Below, one piece after another: positions 26,299 through 35,069 of a DNA stretch of 64,000 nucleotides. Source of the DNA: Sipunculus nudus. Its lineage: Eukaryota > Annelida > Sipuncula > Golfingiida > Sipunculidae. Under the pieces are notes generated by a model that was given only the letters and a program-made list of their open reading frames with translations, was not told where the DNA came from and searched no databases. The position numbers and the translations under genes were made by a program. The DNA lies in NCBI GenBank assembly GCA_026874595.1, contig JAPPUL010000079.1, forward strand, positions 1,047,001 through 1,111,000, written 5' to 3'. Positions within the stretch are counted from its first letter, which is position 1; the number at the start of each line of letters is the position of its first letter.

Positions 26299-27375
26299 GT
26301 GGAAGAAAAATATACAGATAGTAGTAAAAATAGTAAAAAGGGTGTTTTAAAAGGGTGTAAAAAAGCTATTAAAAAGCTATTTCAATATATAAGGGAGAAG
26401 GGCAGAGAATATATTACGATAATGCTTATACCACACTCAGAAGAAAAAATATTTAACTTTAGAATTTCCAACTTTGTATTGTTTTTTTTCTTCACACTCA
26501 TATTACTGCTTACAATAGGTGGCTCATACTTTTTTGTTGATAGAGGAACTAAAGAACAAGAGTTAATAAGCTTAACCGATGAGTATTTAAAACGTTCATC
26601 AGATTTAAGAAGCTTTGTAGAACTTGTTTCAGATCTAAAGGACAGAACTGGTAAACTCTCAACCTCATTAGATGCTCTTCAAAAGTTAACCGGTGGTGAG
26701 AGCAATTTGCTTGAGCTTGTTCAAAACCGAGGAGTTGGAGGGCCTGGGTCAACTAAAGAATACGCATTATATAACAAAAAAGAATTACAAAAAAATACTT
26801 TAGATAATAAAGCTCAGGGGCAATCTCAGCATGTGCAAGAGATAGAAGATTTTATCTTAGTTAATAAAAAGCTTGGTTTTGCAGAAGACAAAGTAAGAAA
26901 TATATCAAGCTTATTAAAAGGATATAGAACTCTATTAAATGACATGCCTTCAATATTCCCTGTACTTGGAAGCCGTATAGGCCGGGGGATAATGACGTCA
27001 GGCTTTGGCTGGAGACGAGATCCATTTACCCACAAAATGGCTCAACATTATGGAATAGATATTCATAACATAACTGGAACTCCAGTACTTGCAACTGGAA
27101 ATGGGCAAGTGGTACGTATGGGTTACTCAAAGACTATGGGTTTATATGTAACACTAGAACATAAGCTTGGCTTTAGTACAAGATATTTACATTTATCAAA
27201 GATAATTGTTCAGCAAGGGGATGAGGTTAGAAAGGGGCAGATAATTGGTCATCTTGGAAATACTGGGCGCTCAACAGGCCCACATTTACATTATGAAGTT
27301 AGGGTAAATAAAGTTCCGATAAACCCATATCCTTTCATAAGTCTTGATAGATTTGAAAATCTAAGCCATAGATAA
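26299..27375 (+). CDS. M23 (LytM-type) peptidase, membrane-anchored
   Basis: A predicted peptidoglycan endopeptidase. One N-terminal membrane helix at about residues 55-80 anchors a periplasmic part with a helical stalk (~85-220) and a C-terminal M23 domain. The zinc site is complete: QHYGIDIH (HxxxD) and GPHLHYEVR (HxH), with the conserved TGRSTGPHLHYE run. The GTG start has no strong ribosome binding site. It lies directly upstream of a bactofilin gene. M23 peptidase-bactofilin pairs are conserved in several diderm lineages, where the bactofilin localises the peptidase to shape the cell. Confidence 0.92.
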   Translation: MEEKYTDSSKNSKKGVLKGCKKAIKKLFQYIREKGREYITIMLIPHSEEKIFNFRISNFVLFFFFTLILLLTIGGSYFFVDRGTKEQELISLTDEYLKRSSDLRSFVELVSDLKDRTGKLSTSLDALQKLTGGESNLLELVQNRGVGGPGSTKEYALYNKKELQKNTLDNKAQGQSQHVQEIEDFILVNKKLGFAEDKVRNISSLLKGYRTLLNDMPSIFPVLGSRIGRGIMTSGFGWRRDPFTHKMAQHYGIDIHNITGTPVLATGNGQVVRMGYSKTMGLYVTLEHKLGFSTRYLHLSKIIVQQGDEVRKGQIIGHLGNTGRSTGPHLHYEVRVNKVPINPYPFISLDRFENLSHR

Positions 27376-27401
27376 GTGGAGAAATTATGTGGAGAAATTA
27401 T
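27376..27401 (+). repeat. 13-bp tandem repeat after the M23 gene
   Basis: GTGGAGAAATTAT occurs twice in direct succession (27376-27388 and 27389-27401), immediately after the M23 stop codon. Confidence 0.85.
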
Positions 27402-27572
27402 AAATAATACTTTTTCAGTACGATGATGATTAGTAGCTATTTGGCAAATGAAGGCTAAAACAAAAAGCTGTATTAAAAGATATATCCAATTGAATAGGTA
27501 ATCGCATTTGCTGTGGATTAATGAAAAATTAGATGCATATAAAATAAAGTTAGCTAAAGAAGGAGTTAAGAA

Positions 27573-27986
27573 ATGGCGGGCGGTAACACTGGTGGAGAAT
27601 CAATAGATAGTATAATAGGAGCTGGCAATCATTTTAAGGGAGAGTTTAAGTTAAATGGAGCACTTAGAGTAGATGGGGTAATAGAAGGAATATTGCTAAC
27701 AAATAGCCGTATACATATAAGTAAGCTTGGGAGAGGAAAAGGAAAAATATCTGCAAAGAGTATAGAGATTGGTGGGGAGTTTGAGGGTGAGCTTGAGGCA
27801 AGTAATAATGTTATTATCAAATCCACTGCCTTTGTTACAGCAAATATAACATCTGCCTTACTAGTTATAGAAGACGGCGCATATTTTTCAGGACGCTGCG
27901 ATATAAATCCTACAAACCTTGAAAAAGTCGTGAAAACCACAAATATGATGGAGCTTGAAACAAGTGAAGATTTGCTTATAAAATAG
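27573..27986 (+). CDS. Bactofilin
   Basis: A 137-residue cytoskeletal polymer-forming protein of the bactofilin (DUF583) family. The core is a run of short beta-helix rungs: GNHFKGEFKLNGALRVDGVIEGILL, SKLGRGKGKISAKSIEIGGEFEGELEAS and TAFVTANITSALLVIEDGAYFSGRCDI. Short disordered tails flank it, as usual. GAAGGAG lies before the ATG. The gene follows the M23 peptidase by about 200 bases; the pair probably sets cell width or curvature. Confidence 0.93.
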   Translation: MAGGNTGGESIDSIIGAGNHFKGEFKLNGALRVDGVIEGILLTNSRIHISKLGRGKGKISAKSIEIGGEFEGELEASNNVIIKSTAFVTANITSALLVIEDGAYFSGRCDINPTNLEKVVKTTNMMELETSEDLLIK

Positions 27987-28010
27987 CTAAATCTTTAAAT
28001 AGACTAATAT

Positions 28011-28454
28011 ATGAAGATAGGATATGCAAAAAATAGATTAGTGGAAGGGAATGTAACAAAAAACAGCGTTAAGTCCTTAAATCAAGATTCTATAAATAAT
28101 AAGTCTATATTTAAAAGCACCCTAAATCATGAATATAAAACATATATAAAAGCCGAGATAGAAGAATATATAAAAGAGATACATGAATACGGTAAACACT
28201 TTATAGCAAATCCTTCCTATGAAAATTTACTCTTATACAAAAACCACATAAAAGCATTTTTTAGCTACGCCAACTCCTCAAGCTACAAAATAAAAGATAT
28301 ATATGGTGCTAAAATGGATTATAAAATAGTTATACTTATTAATAAGAAACTAGAAGAACTAACAACCAAAGTACTTCAAAAAGAAAAAGAAGGTATGGAT
28401 TTGCTTGAAAGTATTAATGAGATTAAAGGTTTGTTAGTAAATTTCTTAATGTAA
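28011..28454 (+). CDS. YaaR-like (DUF327) protein
   Basis: A 147-residue helical protein. The segment HFIANPSYENLLLYKNHIKAFFSYANSSSYKIKDI matches the core of the YaaR/DUF327 family (conserved Y-K-x-x-I/V-K-x-F and the following SYKI). In Bacillus subtilis yaaR lies in the tmk-yaaQ-yaaR-holB-yaaT cluster. Here it is followed directly by a yaaT-like gene. The function of the family is unknown. Confidence 0.75.
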   Translation: MKIGYAKNRLVEGNVTKNSVKSLNQDSINNKSIFKSTLNHEYKTYIKAEIEEYIKEIHEYGKHFIANPSYENLLLYKNHIKAFFSYANSSSYKIKDIYGAKMDYKIVILINKKLEELTTKVLQKEKEGMDLLESINEIKGLLVNFLM

Positions 28455-28501
28455 ATTTTAATGTAGGGGTGAATTGACTTTAGAAAGATGATAATATTTA
28501 T

Positions 28502-29269
28502 ATGATAAAGTATGTAAAAGCACGTACAGAGTTTAACCAAAGTACTATACTATATAGCTATACGGAAGATTTTAGGTTTGCCCCAAACGATGATTATGTT
28601 TTACAAACACGTTTTGGTTCCACTATTGGACAAATTGCTTTAGATTCTATTGCGTTGGATGAGGATAAGACTCATGATGTAAATAAGGTCTTATACAAAG
28701 CCCAAGAGAAGGATTTTGAGGCATACCAAAACTGTAAAGACAAAGCTTTTGACGCTTTTAATATTACAAAAGAACAAATTATAAAACATAATCTTCCTAT
28801 GAAGTTAATAAACTCGCACTACTTTATTGATACTAATACCGTGTTATTTAACTTTAGCGCAGAAACGCGGCTTGATTTTAGAGAACTTGTAAGAACACTT
28901 GCTTCTATATTTAAGACTAGAATAGAGCTAAGGCAGATTGGTAAACGTGATGAGGCCGCTTTACTTGGAGGACATGGTATATGCGGCAAAGAGCTTTGTT
29001 GTCGACAATCTGGTTTGACACATTTTACTCAACAAACACTTGGAGCAAGTTCTAACCAAAATACTCCCGCTTCCAATACTCATAAACTTGTTGGACTTTG
29101 TGATCGAGTAATGTGTTGTTGCAGCTATGAAGTAAACCCAAAACCATATTCAAACCCCTGTCAAGAACAAGAACAACAAAATAGTAAACCTTTTAAACGA
29201 TGTGACTCTTGTGTAAATACTTTGTGTACGCATTTTATAGAGCAATCTAAAATATCCACCAATATTTAA
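28502..29269 (+). CDS. ricT: PSP1-domain protein (RicT/YaaT-like)
   Basis: A 255-residue PSP1-domain protein. TRIELRQIGKRDEAALLGGHGICGKELCCRQ is the signature, with further cysteines in LVGLCDRVMCCCSYE. In B. subtilis RicT is part of the RicAFT complex that binds iron-sulfur clusters and adjusts RNase Y processing; the cysteine set here suggests cluster binding. No RicA or RicF homologue is visible in the window. The C-terminal tail has extra CDSCVNTLCTHF cysteines. It is 47 bases after the YaaR-like gene. Confidence 0.88.
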   Translation: MIKYVKARTEFNQSTILYSYTEDFRFAPNDDYVLQTRFGSTIGQIALDSIALDEDKTHDVNKVLYKAQEKDFEAYQNCKDKAFDAFNITKEQIIKHNLPMKLINSHYFIDTNTVLFNFSAETRLDFRELVRTLASIFKTRIELRQIGKRDEAALLGGHGICGKELCCRQSGLTHFTQQTLGASSNQNTPASNTHKLVGLCDRVMCCCSYEVNPKPYSNPCQEQEQQNSKPFKRCDSCVNTLCTHFIEQSKISTNI

Positions 29270-29318
29270 TATATTCTATACTATTTCTATACTATATTTT
29301 ATCATGTCTTTTGAATCT

Positions 29319-30011
29319 CTATATACTATTTAATGTATTGCGTGCCGCATCCTGTTGGGCATCCCGTTTACTCTTACCATACCCTTTAGCAAAACTCTCG
29401 CCCTTAACTCGTACCTCAACGCAAAATAGCTTCTTGTGATCAGGCCCTTCTTCCCATATTGTCGCATAGGTTGGACAGATTTTATAAAGCTCTTGTATTT
29501 GATGTTGTAAAAGCGTTTTATAATCACGCCTATGACTCTCTTTATAAGCCTTTTTAACTTCTTCTTCTATATACGGTAATATAAAGTTTCGTGTCTTTTC
29601 AAGTCCTGAATCTATATAATATGCTCCTATTAATGCTTCTACCGTGTCTTCTAAAAGAGCATCTCGATTTACACCGTCTGATAGCTTCTCCCCCCTTCCA
29701 AGCAATATATACGGGCCAATTGATAGCTTCCTACCCAATTGTGCCAAGCTATATTCACTTACCACAACTGCCTTAATTCGCGAAAGCTCTCCTTCTCTAT
29801 CTTCGTAATTTTTATACAAATATTCACTCACTATTAAGCCTAGTACCGAATCTCCCAAAAGCTCAAGCCGTTCATTACTATCTGTTTCATCTTTATGCTC
29901 ATTTACATACGAACTGTGCATTAATGCTTTATTTAATAACTTTATGTCTTGAAAACATATTCCGAGTGTCTCTTGCAGCTTCCTTAATTCATTTTGCCTA
30001 GTACTTTCCAA
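29319..30011 (-). CDS. rnc: Ribonuclease III
   Basis: Double-strand-specific RNase for rRNA and mRNA processing. The signature NERLELLGDSVLGLIVSEYLY (catalytic Glu and Asp) lies near residue 45 and is paired with a second acidic pair in LLEDTVEALIGAYYID. A double-stranded RNA-binding domain fills the C-terminal third. Length 230 is usual. It closes the rpmF-plsX-fabD-fabG-fabF-rnc operon. Confidence 0.95.
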   Translation of the reverse strand: MESTRQNELRKLQETLGICFQDIKLLNKALMHSSYVNEHKDETDSNERLELLGDSVLGLIVSEYLYKNYEDREGELSRIKAVVVSEYSLAQLGRKLSIGPYILLGRGEKLSDGVNRDALLEDTVEALIGAYYIDSGLEKTRNFILPYIEEEVKKAYKESHRRDYKTLLQHQIQELYKICPTYATIWEEGPDHKKLFCVEVRVKGESFAKGYGKSKRDAQQDAARNTLNSI

Positions 30012-30043
30012 CCCTATATTCTTCTCCTTATTTTATTTGTCTT

Positions 30044-31297
30044 TTAATCTTTATAGCGTTTGAATACCAATGTACAATTATGTCCGCCAAAACCAAATGA
30101 ATTTGATAGCCCAACTCCTACTTCATGATTTATTGCTTCGTTTGGTACGCAGTCAAGATCACATTCTGGGTCTGCTTGTGTTTGATTTATTGTAGGATGA
30201 AGTTTGCCATCTTCCATACTCTTAAGTATTACTATTGCCTCAACGCCGCCTGCTGCTCCCAACAAATGCCCTATCATTGACTTTGTTGAGTTTACCTTCA
30301 ATTGCTTAGCATGAGAGCCAAACACCTCCTTTATCGCATTCTGTTCTGCTTTGTCTCCTAATACTGTACTTGTCCCATGCGTATTTATATAATTTACTTC
30401 TTCTTTATCAAGTCCAGAGTTTTTTAGCGCTGTTGCCATACAGTTTATTACCCCTTGTGCATCAGGGCGTGGCGCTGTTATATGATATGCATCGCAGGAC
30501 ATACCGCCCCCCAGAAGTTCCCCGTATATTTTCGCTCCTCGCTTTATCGCACTCGCTTCACTCTCTATTACCAAAACCCCTGCCCCACTCCCCATTACAA
30601 AACCATCTCGCCCCTTATCAAATGGCCTTGATGCTCCCTTTGGATTGCCATTGTTTGTTGATAAGGCTCGGGCTGCGGAAAACCCTGCTAGCGACAACGG
30701 CGTTATTGCTCCTTCTGCACCTCCGCAGATCATTATATCTGCTTCTCCTCGCTTTATTATATGCATAGATTCTAATATTGAATGATTACCTGTTGCGCAC
30801 GCCGTACTTATTGCAAAGTTAGGACCCATTAAACCCCACTCTATTGCTACCACTCCGCTTGCCATGTTCGTTATAACTACCGGTATGAAAAAAGGTGAAA
30901 CCTTCCTCCAGCCATGCTCTGCAAACGTATTTGCCGTTTGTGTGTAAAAACCCATCCCTCCTATCCCCGTCCCTATTATTAAGCCTATACGACTCCTATC
31001 CATCCCCTCAAGTTTTTCTCGACTTATTCCAGCATCATCCATCGCCTCTTGCGTACTTGCCAAGGCATACTGTGTAAATAAATCTGTTCGCTTTAATAAC
31101 GACTTAGACATGTAGTCCAACGGATCAAAATCTTTTATCTCAGCTGCAAAACTCGTTGGAAACCCAGTTGTCTCAAAATCTTTTATTATATCTACCCCTG
31201 ACTCCCCTGCAAGACAATTGCTCCAGAACGTTTTGACATCATTTCCTATAGGCGTTATCGCCCCAACCCCTGTTACGTATACCCTATGTTCCCTCAT
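30044..31297 (-). CDS. fabF: 3-oxoacyl-[ACP] synthase II
   Basis: Condensing enzyme of fatty-acid elongation. The Cys-His-His triad is visible: ISTACATGNHSI (Cys), NTHGTSTVLGDKAE (His) and KSMIGHLLGAAGG (His); GVGLSNSFGFGGHN is the C-terminal loop. Length 417 is usual. The start is 20 bases after fabG ends. An acyl-carrier-protein gene usually lies between fabG and fabF and is missing here. Confidence 0.96.
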   Translation of the reverse strand: MREHRVYVTGVGAITPIGNDVKTFWSNCLAGESGVDIIKDFETTGFPTSFAAEIKDFDPLDYMSKSLLKRTDLFTQYALASTQEAMDDAGISREKLEGMDRSRIGLIIGTGIGGMGFYTQTANTFAEHGWRKVSPFFIPVVITNMASGVVAIEWGLMGPNFAISTACATGNHSILESMHIIKRGEADIMICGGAEGAITPLSLAGFSAARALSTNNGNPKGASRPFDKGRDGFVMGSGAGVLVIESEASAIKRGAKIYGELLGGGMSCDAYHITAPRPDAQGVINCMATALKNSGLDKEEVNYINTHGTSTVLGDKAEQNAIKEVFGSHAKQLKVNSTKSMIGHLLGAAGGVEAIVILKSMEDGKLHPTINQTQADPECDLDCVPNEAINHEVGVGLSNSFGFGGHNCTLVFKRYKD

Positions 31298-31317
31298 CTC
31301 GTTTCTCTCCTAATCTC

Positions 31318-32058
31318 TTATCCCGTCATTGTTAGTCCGCCATCTATCACAAACACCTGTCCCGTTATGTAATCCGATAAACTCGATGACAAATATAATG
31401 CCATGTTAGCTATGTCTTTTCCTTCGCCAAACCTATTTAGTGGTATCTTTTGCAACATCTGTTCTCCTGACTTCTTTATTAGTCCCTCCGACATCTCAGT
31501 CCTTATAAACCCAGGGGCAATCGCATTTACTGTTATGTTTCGTCCCCCCATCTCCATTGCAAGTGATTTTGTTAACGCTATAAGTCCTGCTTTGCTCGCT
31601 GAATAATTCCCTTGTCCTACATTCCCTACAAGCCCTATTATTGACGATATGTTTATTATCTTTCCGCAACGTGCTTTGCTCATAACCTTAAGCACTTCGC
31701 GACTCATTAAAAATGCTCCCTTCAAATTCACATTCAATACCAACTCCCACTCATCCTCACTCATCCTAATTCCAAGCCTATCTCGGACTATCCCCGCATT
31801 ATTTATAAGCACATCTATTCTACCATGCCTTTCTAAAACCGCTTTTACCCCCCGTTTAACTTCAGCCTCGCTTGATACATCCACCTTCTCTACCATAAAC
31901 TTCTTAGCGCCTTTATCTTCGTATATCCCCCGCTCCTTAGAACTCCTGTCACATATGCACATACTTGCACCGCACCCTGACAAAAGCTCTACTATTTCTC
32001 TTCCTATCCCCTGACTCCCCCCTGTTATTAAGATAATCTTATCTTTTAAATCTATCAT
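31318..32058 (-). CDS. fabG: 3-oxoacyl-[ACP] reductase
   Basis: NADPH-dependent reductase of the fatty-acid cycle. TGGSQGIGRE is the nucleotide loop, NNAG the stabilising motif, SSIIGLVGNVGQGNYSASKAG holds the catalytic Ser, Tyr and Lys, and APGFIRTEM follows. Length 246 is usual. It lies in the fab operon between fabD and fabF. Confidence 0.95.
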   Translation of the reverse strand: MIDLKDKIILITGGSQGIGREIVELLSGCGASMCICDRSSKERGIYEDKGAKKFMVEKVDVSSEAEVKRGVKAVLERHGRIDVLINNAGIVRDRLGIRMSEDEWELVLNVNLKGAFLMSREVLKVMSKARCGKIINISSIIGLVGNVGQGNYSASKAGLIALTKSLAMEMGGRNITVNAIAPGFIRTEMSEGLIKKSGEQMLQKIPLNRFGEGKDIANMALYLSSSLSDYITGQVFVIDGGLTMTG

Positions 32059-32105
32059 CTTTAGCCTTTTCTTATATACTACATTAACATTACTTCTCTC
32101 ATTAA

Positions 32106-33044
32106 CTACAAAAGCTCATCTAGCACCTTATTATAACTTTCAAGCCCAGTAACACTGTATACCTTTATTTTCTTATCTATCTTTTTTATAAGTCCTTGTA
32201 AAACTCGTCCTGATCCTATCTCTACTATCGTTTCTACTCCTTTTAATGCCATCATTTCCACAACCTTTACCCATTCTACTGCCGATGTTAGCTGATGCTC
32301 AAGCGAATCCTTTATACCTTCTCGCCCCTCTATCTCCCCTCGGTAATTAACTACCGGTATCTTGCATTCCCCAAATTCTATCCCTTCTAGATACTTCTTG
32401 AATTCCTCTCCTGCTCCCTTCAAATATGGCGAATGAAAGGCTCCGCTTACTTCAAGCTCTACTACCATCCGTGCTTTATTCTTCTTTGCCATCTCCATCG
32501 CTTCCTTTACCAACTCACACTCTCCTGATATTACCACTTGGCCTGGACTATTATAATTTGCAGGCACTACATACCCCCCACCCACTACCCTCATTGCCTC
32601 CTTGCATATATCTTCAACCTCTTTGTCTCTAAGTCCTATTATCGCTGCCATTGAACCTTTAGTCTCTTCTCCTGCCAACGCCATTAGCTCACCTCGTTTC
32701 CTTACTACCCTAAGCCCATCTCTAAAACTCAAGCTCTTCGCACACGCATATGCACTAAACTCTCCTAATGAATGTCCCGCACATATATCTGCAGTAAGTC
32801 CTGCCCTCTCAAGACACTCAAGCATTACCATGCTACTCAAAAATAAAGCCGGTTGCGTGTTCTGGGTCTTTTGAAGCTCCTCCTTCGGACCGCTAAACAT
32901 TATCTCCTTTATACCAAAACCTAGTTCCTCCTCCGCTTCGGCAAACCTCTTGCGGACTGTCTCATATTCTTCGTAAAACTCATGCCCCATCCCTAACTCT
33001 TGTGAGCCCTGTCCAGGAAATACATACCCTAGCACTTTTCCCAT
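32106..33044 (-). CDS. fabD: Malonyl-CoA:ACP transacylase
   Basis: Loads malonate onto ACP. FPGQGSQELGMG at the N terminus, GHSLGEFSAYA with the nucleophilic serine, and the catalytic histidine in SGAFHSPYL are all present. Length 312 is usual. The gene is between plsX and fabG. Confidence 0.95.
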   Translation of the reverse strand: MGKVLGYVFPGQGSQELGMGHEFYEEYETVRKRFAEAEEELGFGIKEIMFSGPKEELQKTQNTQPALFLSSMVMLECLERAGLTADICAGHSLGEFSAYACAKSLSFRDGLRVVRKRGELMALAGEETKGSMAAIIGLRDKEVEDICKEAMRVVGGGYVVPANYNSPGQVVISGECELVKEAMEMAKKNKARMVVELEVSGAFHSPYLKGAGEEFKKYLEGIEFGECKIPVVNYRGEIEGREGIKDSLEHQLTSAVEWVKVVEMMALKGVETIVEIGSGRVLQGLIKKIDKKIKVYSVTGLESYNKVLDELL

Positions 33045-33113
33045 TTTCTCCTCTCTTTTTCCTCTTCATTGACTTTTATAACCACCTTCTATAACCCTTT
33101 TCAACAACCTATT

Positions 33114-34130
33114 CTAGCCTACTGATAGCTCTTCTTCTATCAACTTCCCTATCTCAAGCTTCATTAGCTTATTACACGTTATTACCGCATTCTTTACCGC
33201 ACGCCCATCTGCTTGCCCATGCCCTACTATAACATCTCCCTTAAGCCCCAATAACGGGGCTCCTCCGTAATATGATGAGTCAAACGGTAGCGTCAAACTC
33301 TCCTTAACTTTCTTCTTTGCTCCCAATACCTCCACAAATCCCATACTGCTTTTATCCACTATACTTAAAATCAGCTTCCCAACACCCTCATACATCTTTA
33401 ACAAAGCATTCCCCACAAAACCATCGCATACTACAACATCTACTTTTCCATTAACTATATCATACCCTTCAACATTTCCTACAAAGCATATATTTTTCTC
33501 CCCCTCCAAAAGCTCATACGCCTTGCGCGTAAGCTCTGTACCCTTATCTGCCTCCTCGCCTACATTCAATAAGCCTACTCGCGGCTTGCCTTCTATGAAA
33601 CATTTCATAAATACATTCCCCATAAGTCCATACTGTGCCAGGTGCTTTGGTTTACTCTCTATATTCGCTCCTACATCAAGTAATAGTGTATGCCCTCTTT
33701 CGCTTTTTATAAACGCTCCTATCCCTGGCCGCTTTATCCCTTCTAAACATTGTATGTTTAGTACCGACGCTGCCATCGTCGCTCCTGTATTCCCAGGAGA
33801 ATACAAACCCCTCGCCTTCCCTTCTCCAACCAGCTTGCTTGCTATCATTATACTTGCCCTCTTCTTTGTCCTACACCCTAAAACCGGCGACTCCGACATC
33901 CCTATCACCTCTTGTGCATGCTCTATCTCTATCTTATCTCCTCTATAGTTTAATTCTTTCAACACACCCTCTATCCGTTTACCATCACCCACTATTATAG
34001 CACCTACCCCACTTGCATAAACTCCCTCAACTACCCCGCGTACAAGCTCCTCTTGCTCCACCTCCCCACTTGCAACATCTATCGCTAGCTTCATCTCTTC
34101 TCGCATCTTAACTTCCATCTTAACTTCCAT
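33114..34130 (-). CDS. plsX: Phosphate acyltransferase PlsX
   Basis: Makes acyl-phosphate from acyl-ACP for phospholipid synthesis. Recognisable segments are SPGNTGATMAAS, LLDVGANIESKPKHL, VGLLNVGEEADKGTEL, VVCDGFVGNALLK and GLKGDVIVGHGQADGRAVKNA. Length 338 is normal apart from the N terminus: a 12-base direct repeat encodes MEVK units, so there are three in-frame ATGs at 34130, 34118 and 34106, followed by the plausible native start MREEMKLAIDVA. It follows rpmF by about 40 bases. Confidence 0.94.
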   Translation of the reverse strand: MEVKMEVKMREEMKLAIDVASGEVEQEELVRGVVEGVYASGVGAIIVGDGKRIEGVLKELNYRGDKIEIEHAQEVIGMSESPVLGCRTKKRASIMIASKLVGEGKARGLYSPGNTGATMAASVLNIQCLEGIKRPGIGAFIKSERGHTLLLDVGANIESKPKHLAQYGLMGNVFMKCFIEGKPRVGLLNVGEEADKGTELTRKAYELLEGEKNICFVGNVEGYDIVNGKVDVVVCDGFVGNALLKMYEGVGKLILSIVDKSSMGFVEVLGAKKKVKESLTLPFDSSYYGGAPLLGLKGDVIVGHGQADGRAVKNAVITCNKLMKLEIGKLIEEELSVG

Positions 34131-34139
34131 CTTAACTTC
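34104..34139 (-). repeat. 12-bp triplet repeat containing the plsX start codon
   Basis: On the coding (minus) strand the 12-base unit GAAGTTAAGATG occurs three times, each carrying an ATG and the purine-rich GAAG. Because 12 is a multiple of three, copy-number change would only lengthen or shorten the PlsX N terminus by four residues and add or remove a start codon. Confidence 0.9.
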
Positions 34140-34170
34140 TTACCTAAAAACATGTAGCCTCATTTATAAG

Positions 34171-34350
34171 TTACTTATACGTTACCACCAGCCTGCCTTT
34201 ATAATACCCACAGGACGCACAGGCTGTGTGAGACTTTGTACTCTCACCGCAATTTTTACACGTATTTATCTCAGGTAGCTTCATCTTATAGTAACTCGCC
34301 CGTCTACTGCGCGATTTAGACTTCGATTTCTTCCTCTTTGGTACTGCCAT
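34171..34350 (-). CDS. rpmF: Ribosomal protein bL32
   Basis: A 59-residue protein starting MAVPKRKKSKSKSRSRRA, then a zinc ribbon with Cys pairs CKNC and CASC, ending GRLVVTYK. This is bL32 with all four zinc ligands, typical of the C+ form. The ATG at 34350 and TAA at 34171-34173 give the usual length. It is the first gene of the fab operon, in the common order rpmF-plsX. Usually a DUF177/YceD gene precedes rpmF; I see none here. Confidence 0.93.
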   Translation of the reverse strand: MAVPKRKKSKSKSRSRRASYYKMKLPEINTCKNCGESTKSHTACASCGYYKGRLVVTYK

Positions 34351-34655
34351 CGCCTTTTTTACCTCAACTTTTTTTTATTCTTTCTTTTGCTAATCTCTTA
34401 CTCATTGCCTGTAGCACTCTTTTGCTTACTTTTTTCTCAACTATTCTCGTCTTTTCAATTTTTTCTTATATTATATTTACGTCGTTTAAGCTTAGGTGTT
34501 TTTATACAAAGGCTTAAGGTTTATCCTAATTCATGCCTTGTAGACGAACCGCTTCTATAACCCAATTTAAGCACAAGTTAGAGCTTTTTCTACATTAGCT
34601 TTTTTGCTTGACTTTAAATATAATAACTGATATCTACTCAGGGAGAAATATCTTT
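34351..34655. other. Divergent intergenic region upstream of rpmF and a rhodanese gene
   Basis: About 305 T-rich bases (on the + strand) between divergent genes. It must carry promoters for both operons. A TATAAT-like element lies in an AT-rich stretch around 34460-34475 on the minus strand, but no good -35 partner is seen. No ORF or RNA gene is recognisable. Confidence 0.4.
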
Positions 34656-35012
34656 ATGTTTTTAAACTTTTTTAGAGATCCAGTCGAGGAGATTACGCCA
34701 GATGATACTAGAATTGCTAGTAATAACAAAAATACTGTCTTGCTTGATGTTAGAACCCAGCAAGAGTATAATGACCCAAGTTATGGCCATATAAAAAACT
34801 CTATCCTTATCCCTTTACAAACTCTACTTGATAGGGCGCATGAACTTGATAAATTCAAAGACAAGAATATCATAATCTATTGTCGTAGCGGACAACGTAG
34901 TGCTGAAGCTTGCAGAATCCTTAATCAACTCGGATTCAAAACTAAAAATATGTCGGGCGGTATTCTACGTTGGAATAAACATGGCTTTGAAAACCCTTTA
35001 AAAACAATCTAA
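34656..35012 (+). CDS. Rhodanese-domain protein
   Basis: A single rhodanese domain of about 118 residues: LLDVRTQQEYNDPSYGHIKNSILIPL, then IIYCRSGQRSAEACRIL with the active-site cysteine and its CRSGQR loop. I start it at the ATG at 34656, preceded by GGGAGAAA; a TTG at 34608 would add 16 residues with no binding site. Such proteins carry persulfide sulfur or reduce arsenate-like oxyanions. In this bacillithiol-producing setting a thiol-persulfide role is possible but unproved. Confidence 0.88.
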   Translation: MFLNFFRDPVEEITPDDTRIASNNKNTVLLDVRTQQEYNDPSYGHIKNSILIPLQTLLDRAHELDKFKDKNIIIYCRSGQRSAEACRILNQLGFKTKNMSGGILRWNKHGFENPLKTI

Positions 35013-35030
35013 CTATTTTTATAAAGCTTT

Positions 35031-35057
35031 TTGTTTCTTGTTTCTTGTTTCTTGTTT
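35031..35057. repeat. 7-bp tandem repeat in convergent intergenic region
   Basis: The heptamer TTGTTTC is repeated almost four times (35031-35057) between the convergent rhodanese and thiE genes. Confidence 0.85.
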
Positions 35058-35069
35058 AGGACAATTAAA

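Noticed and set aside
29330-29776. Alternative small frames inside rnc
   Set aside because: They are shadow frames of a well-supported RNase III gene.
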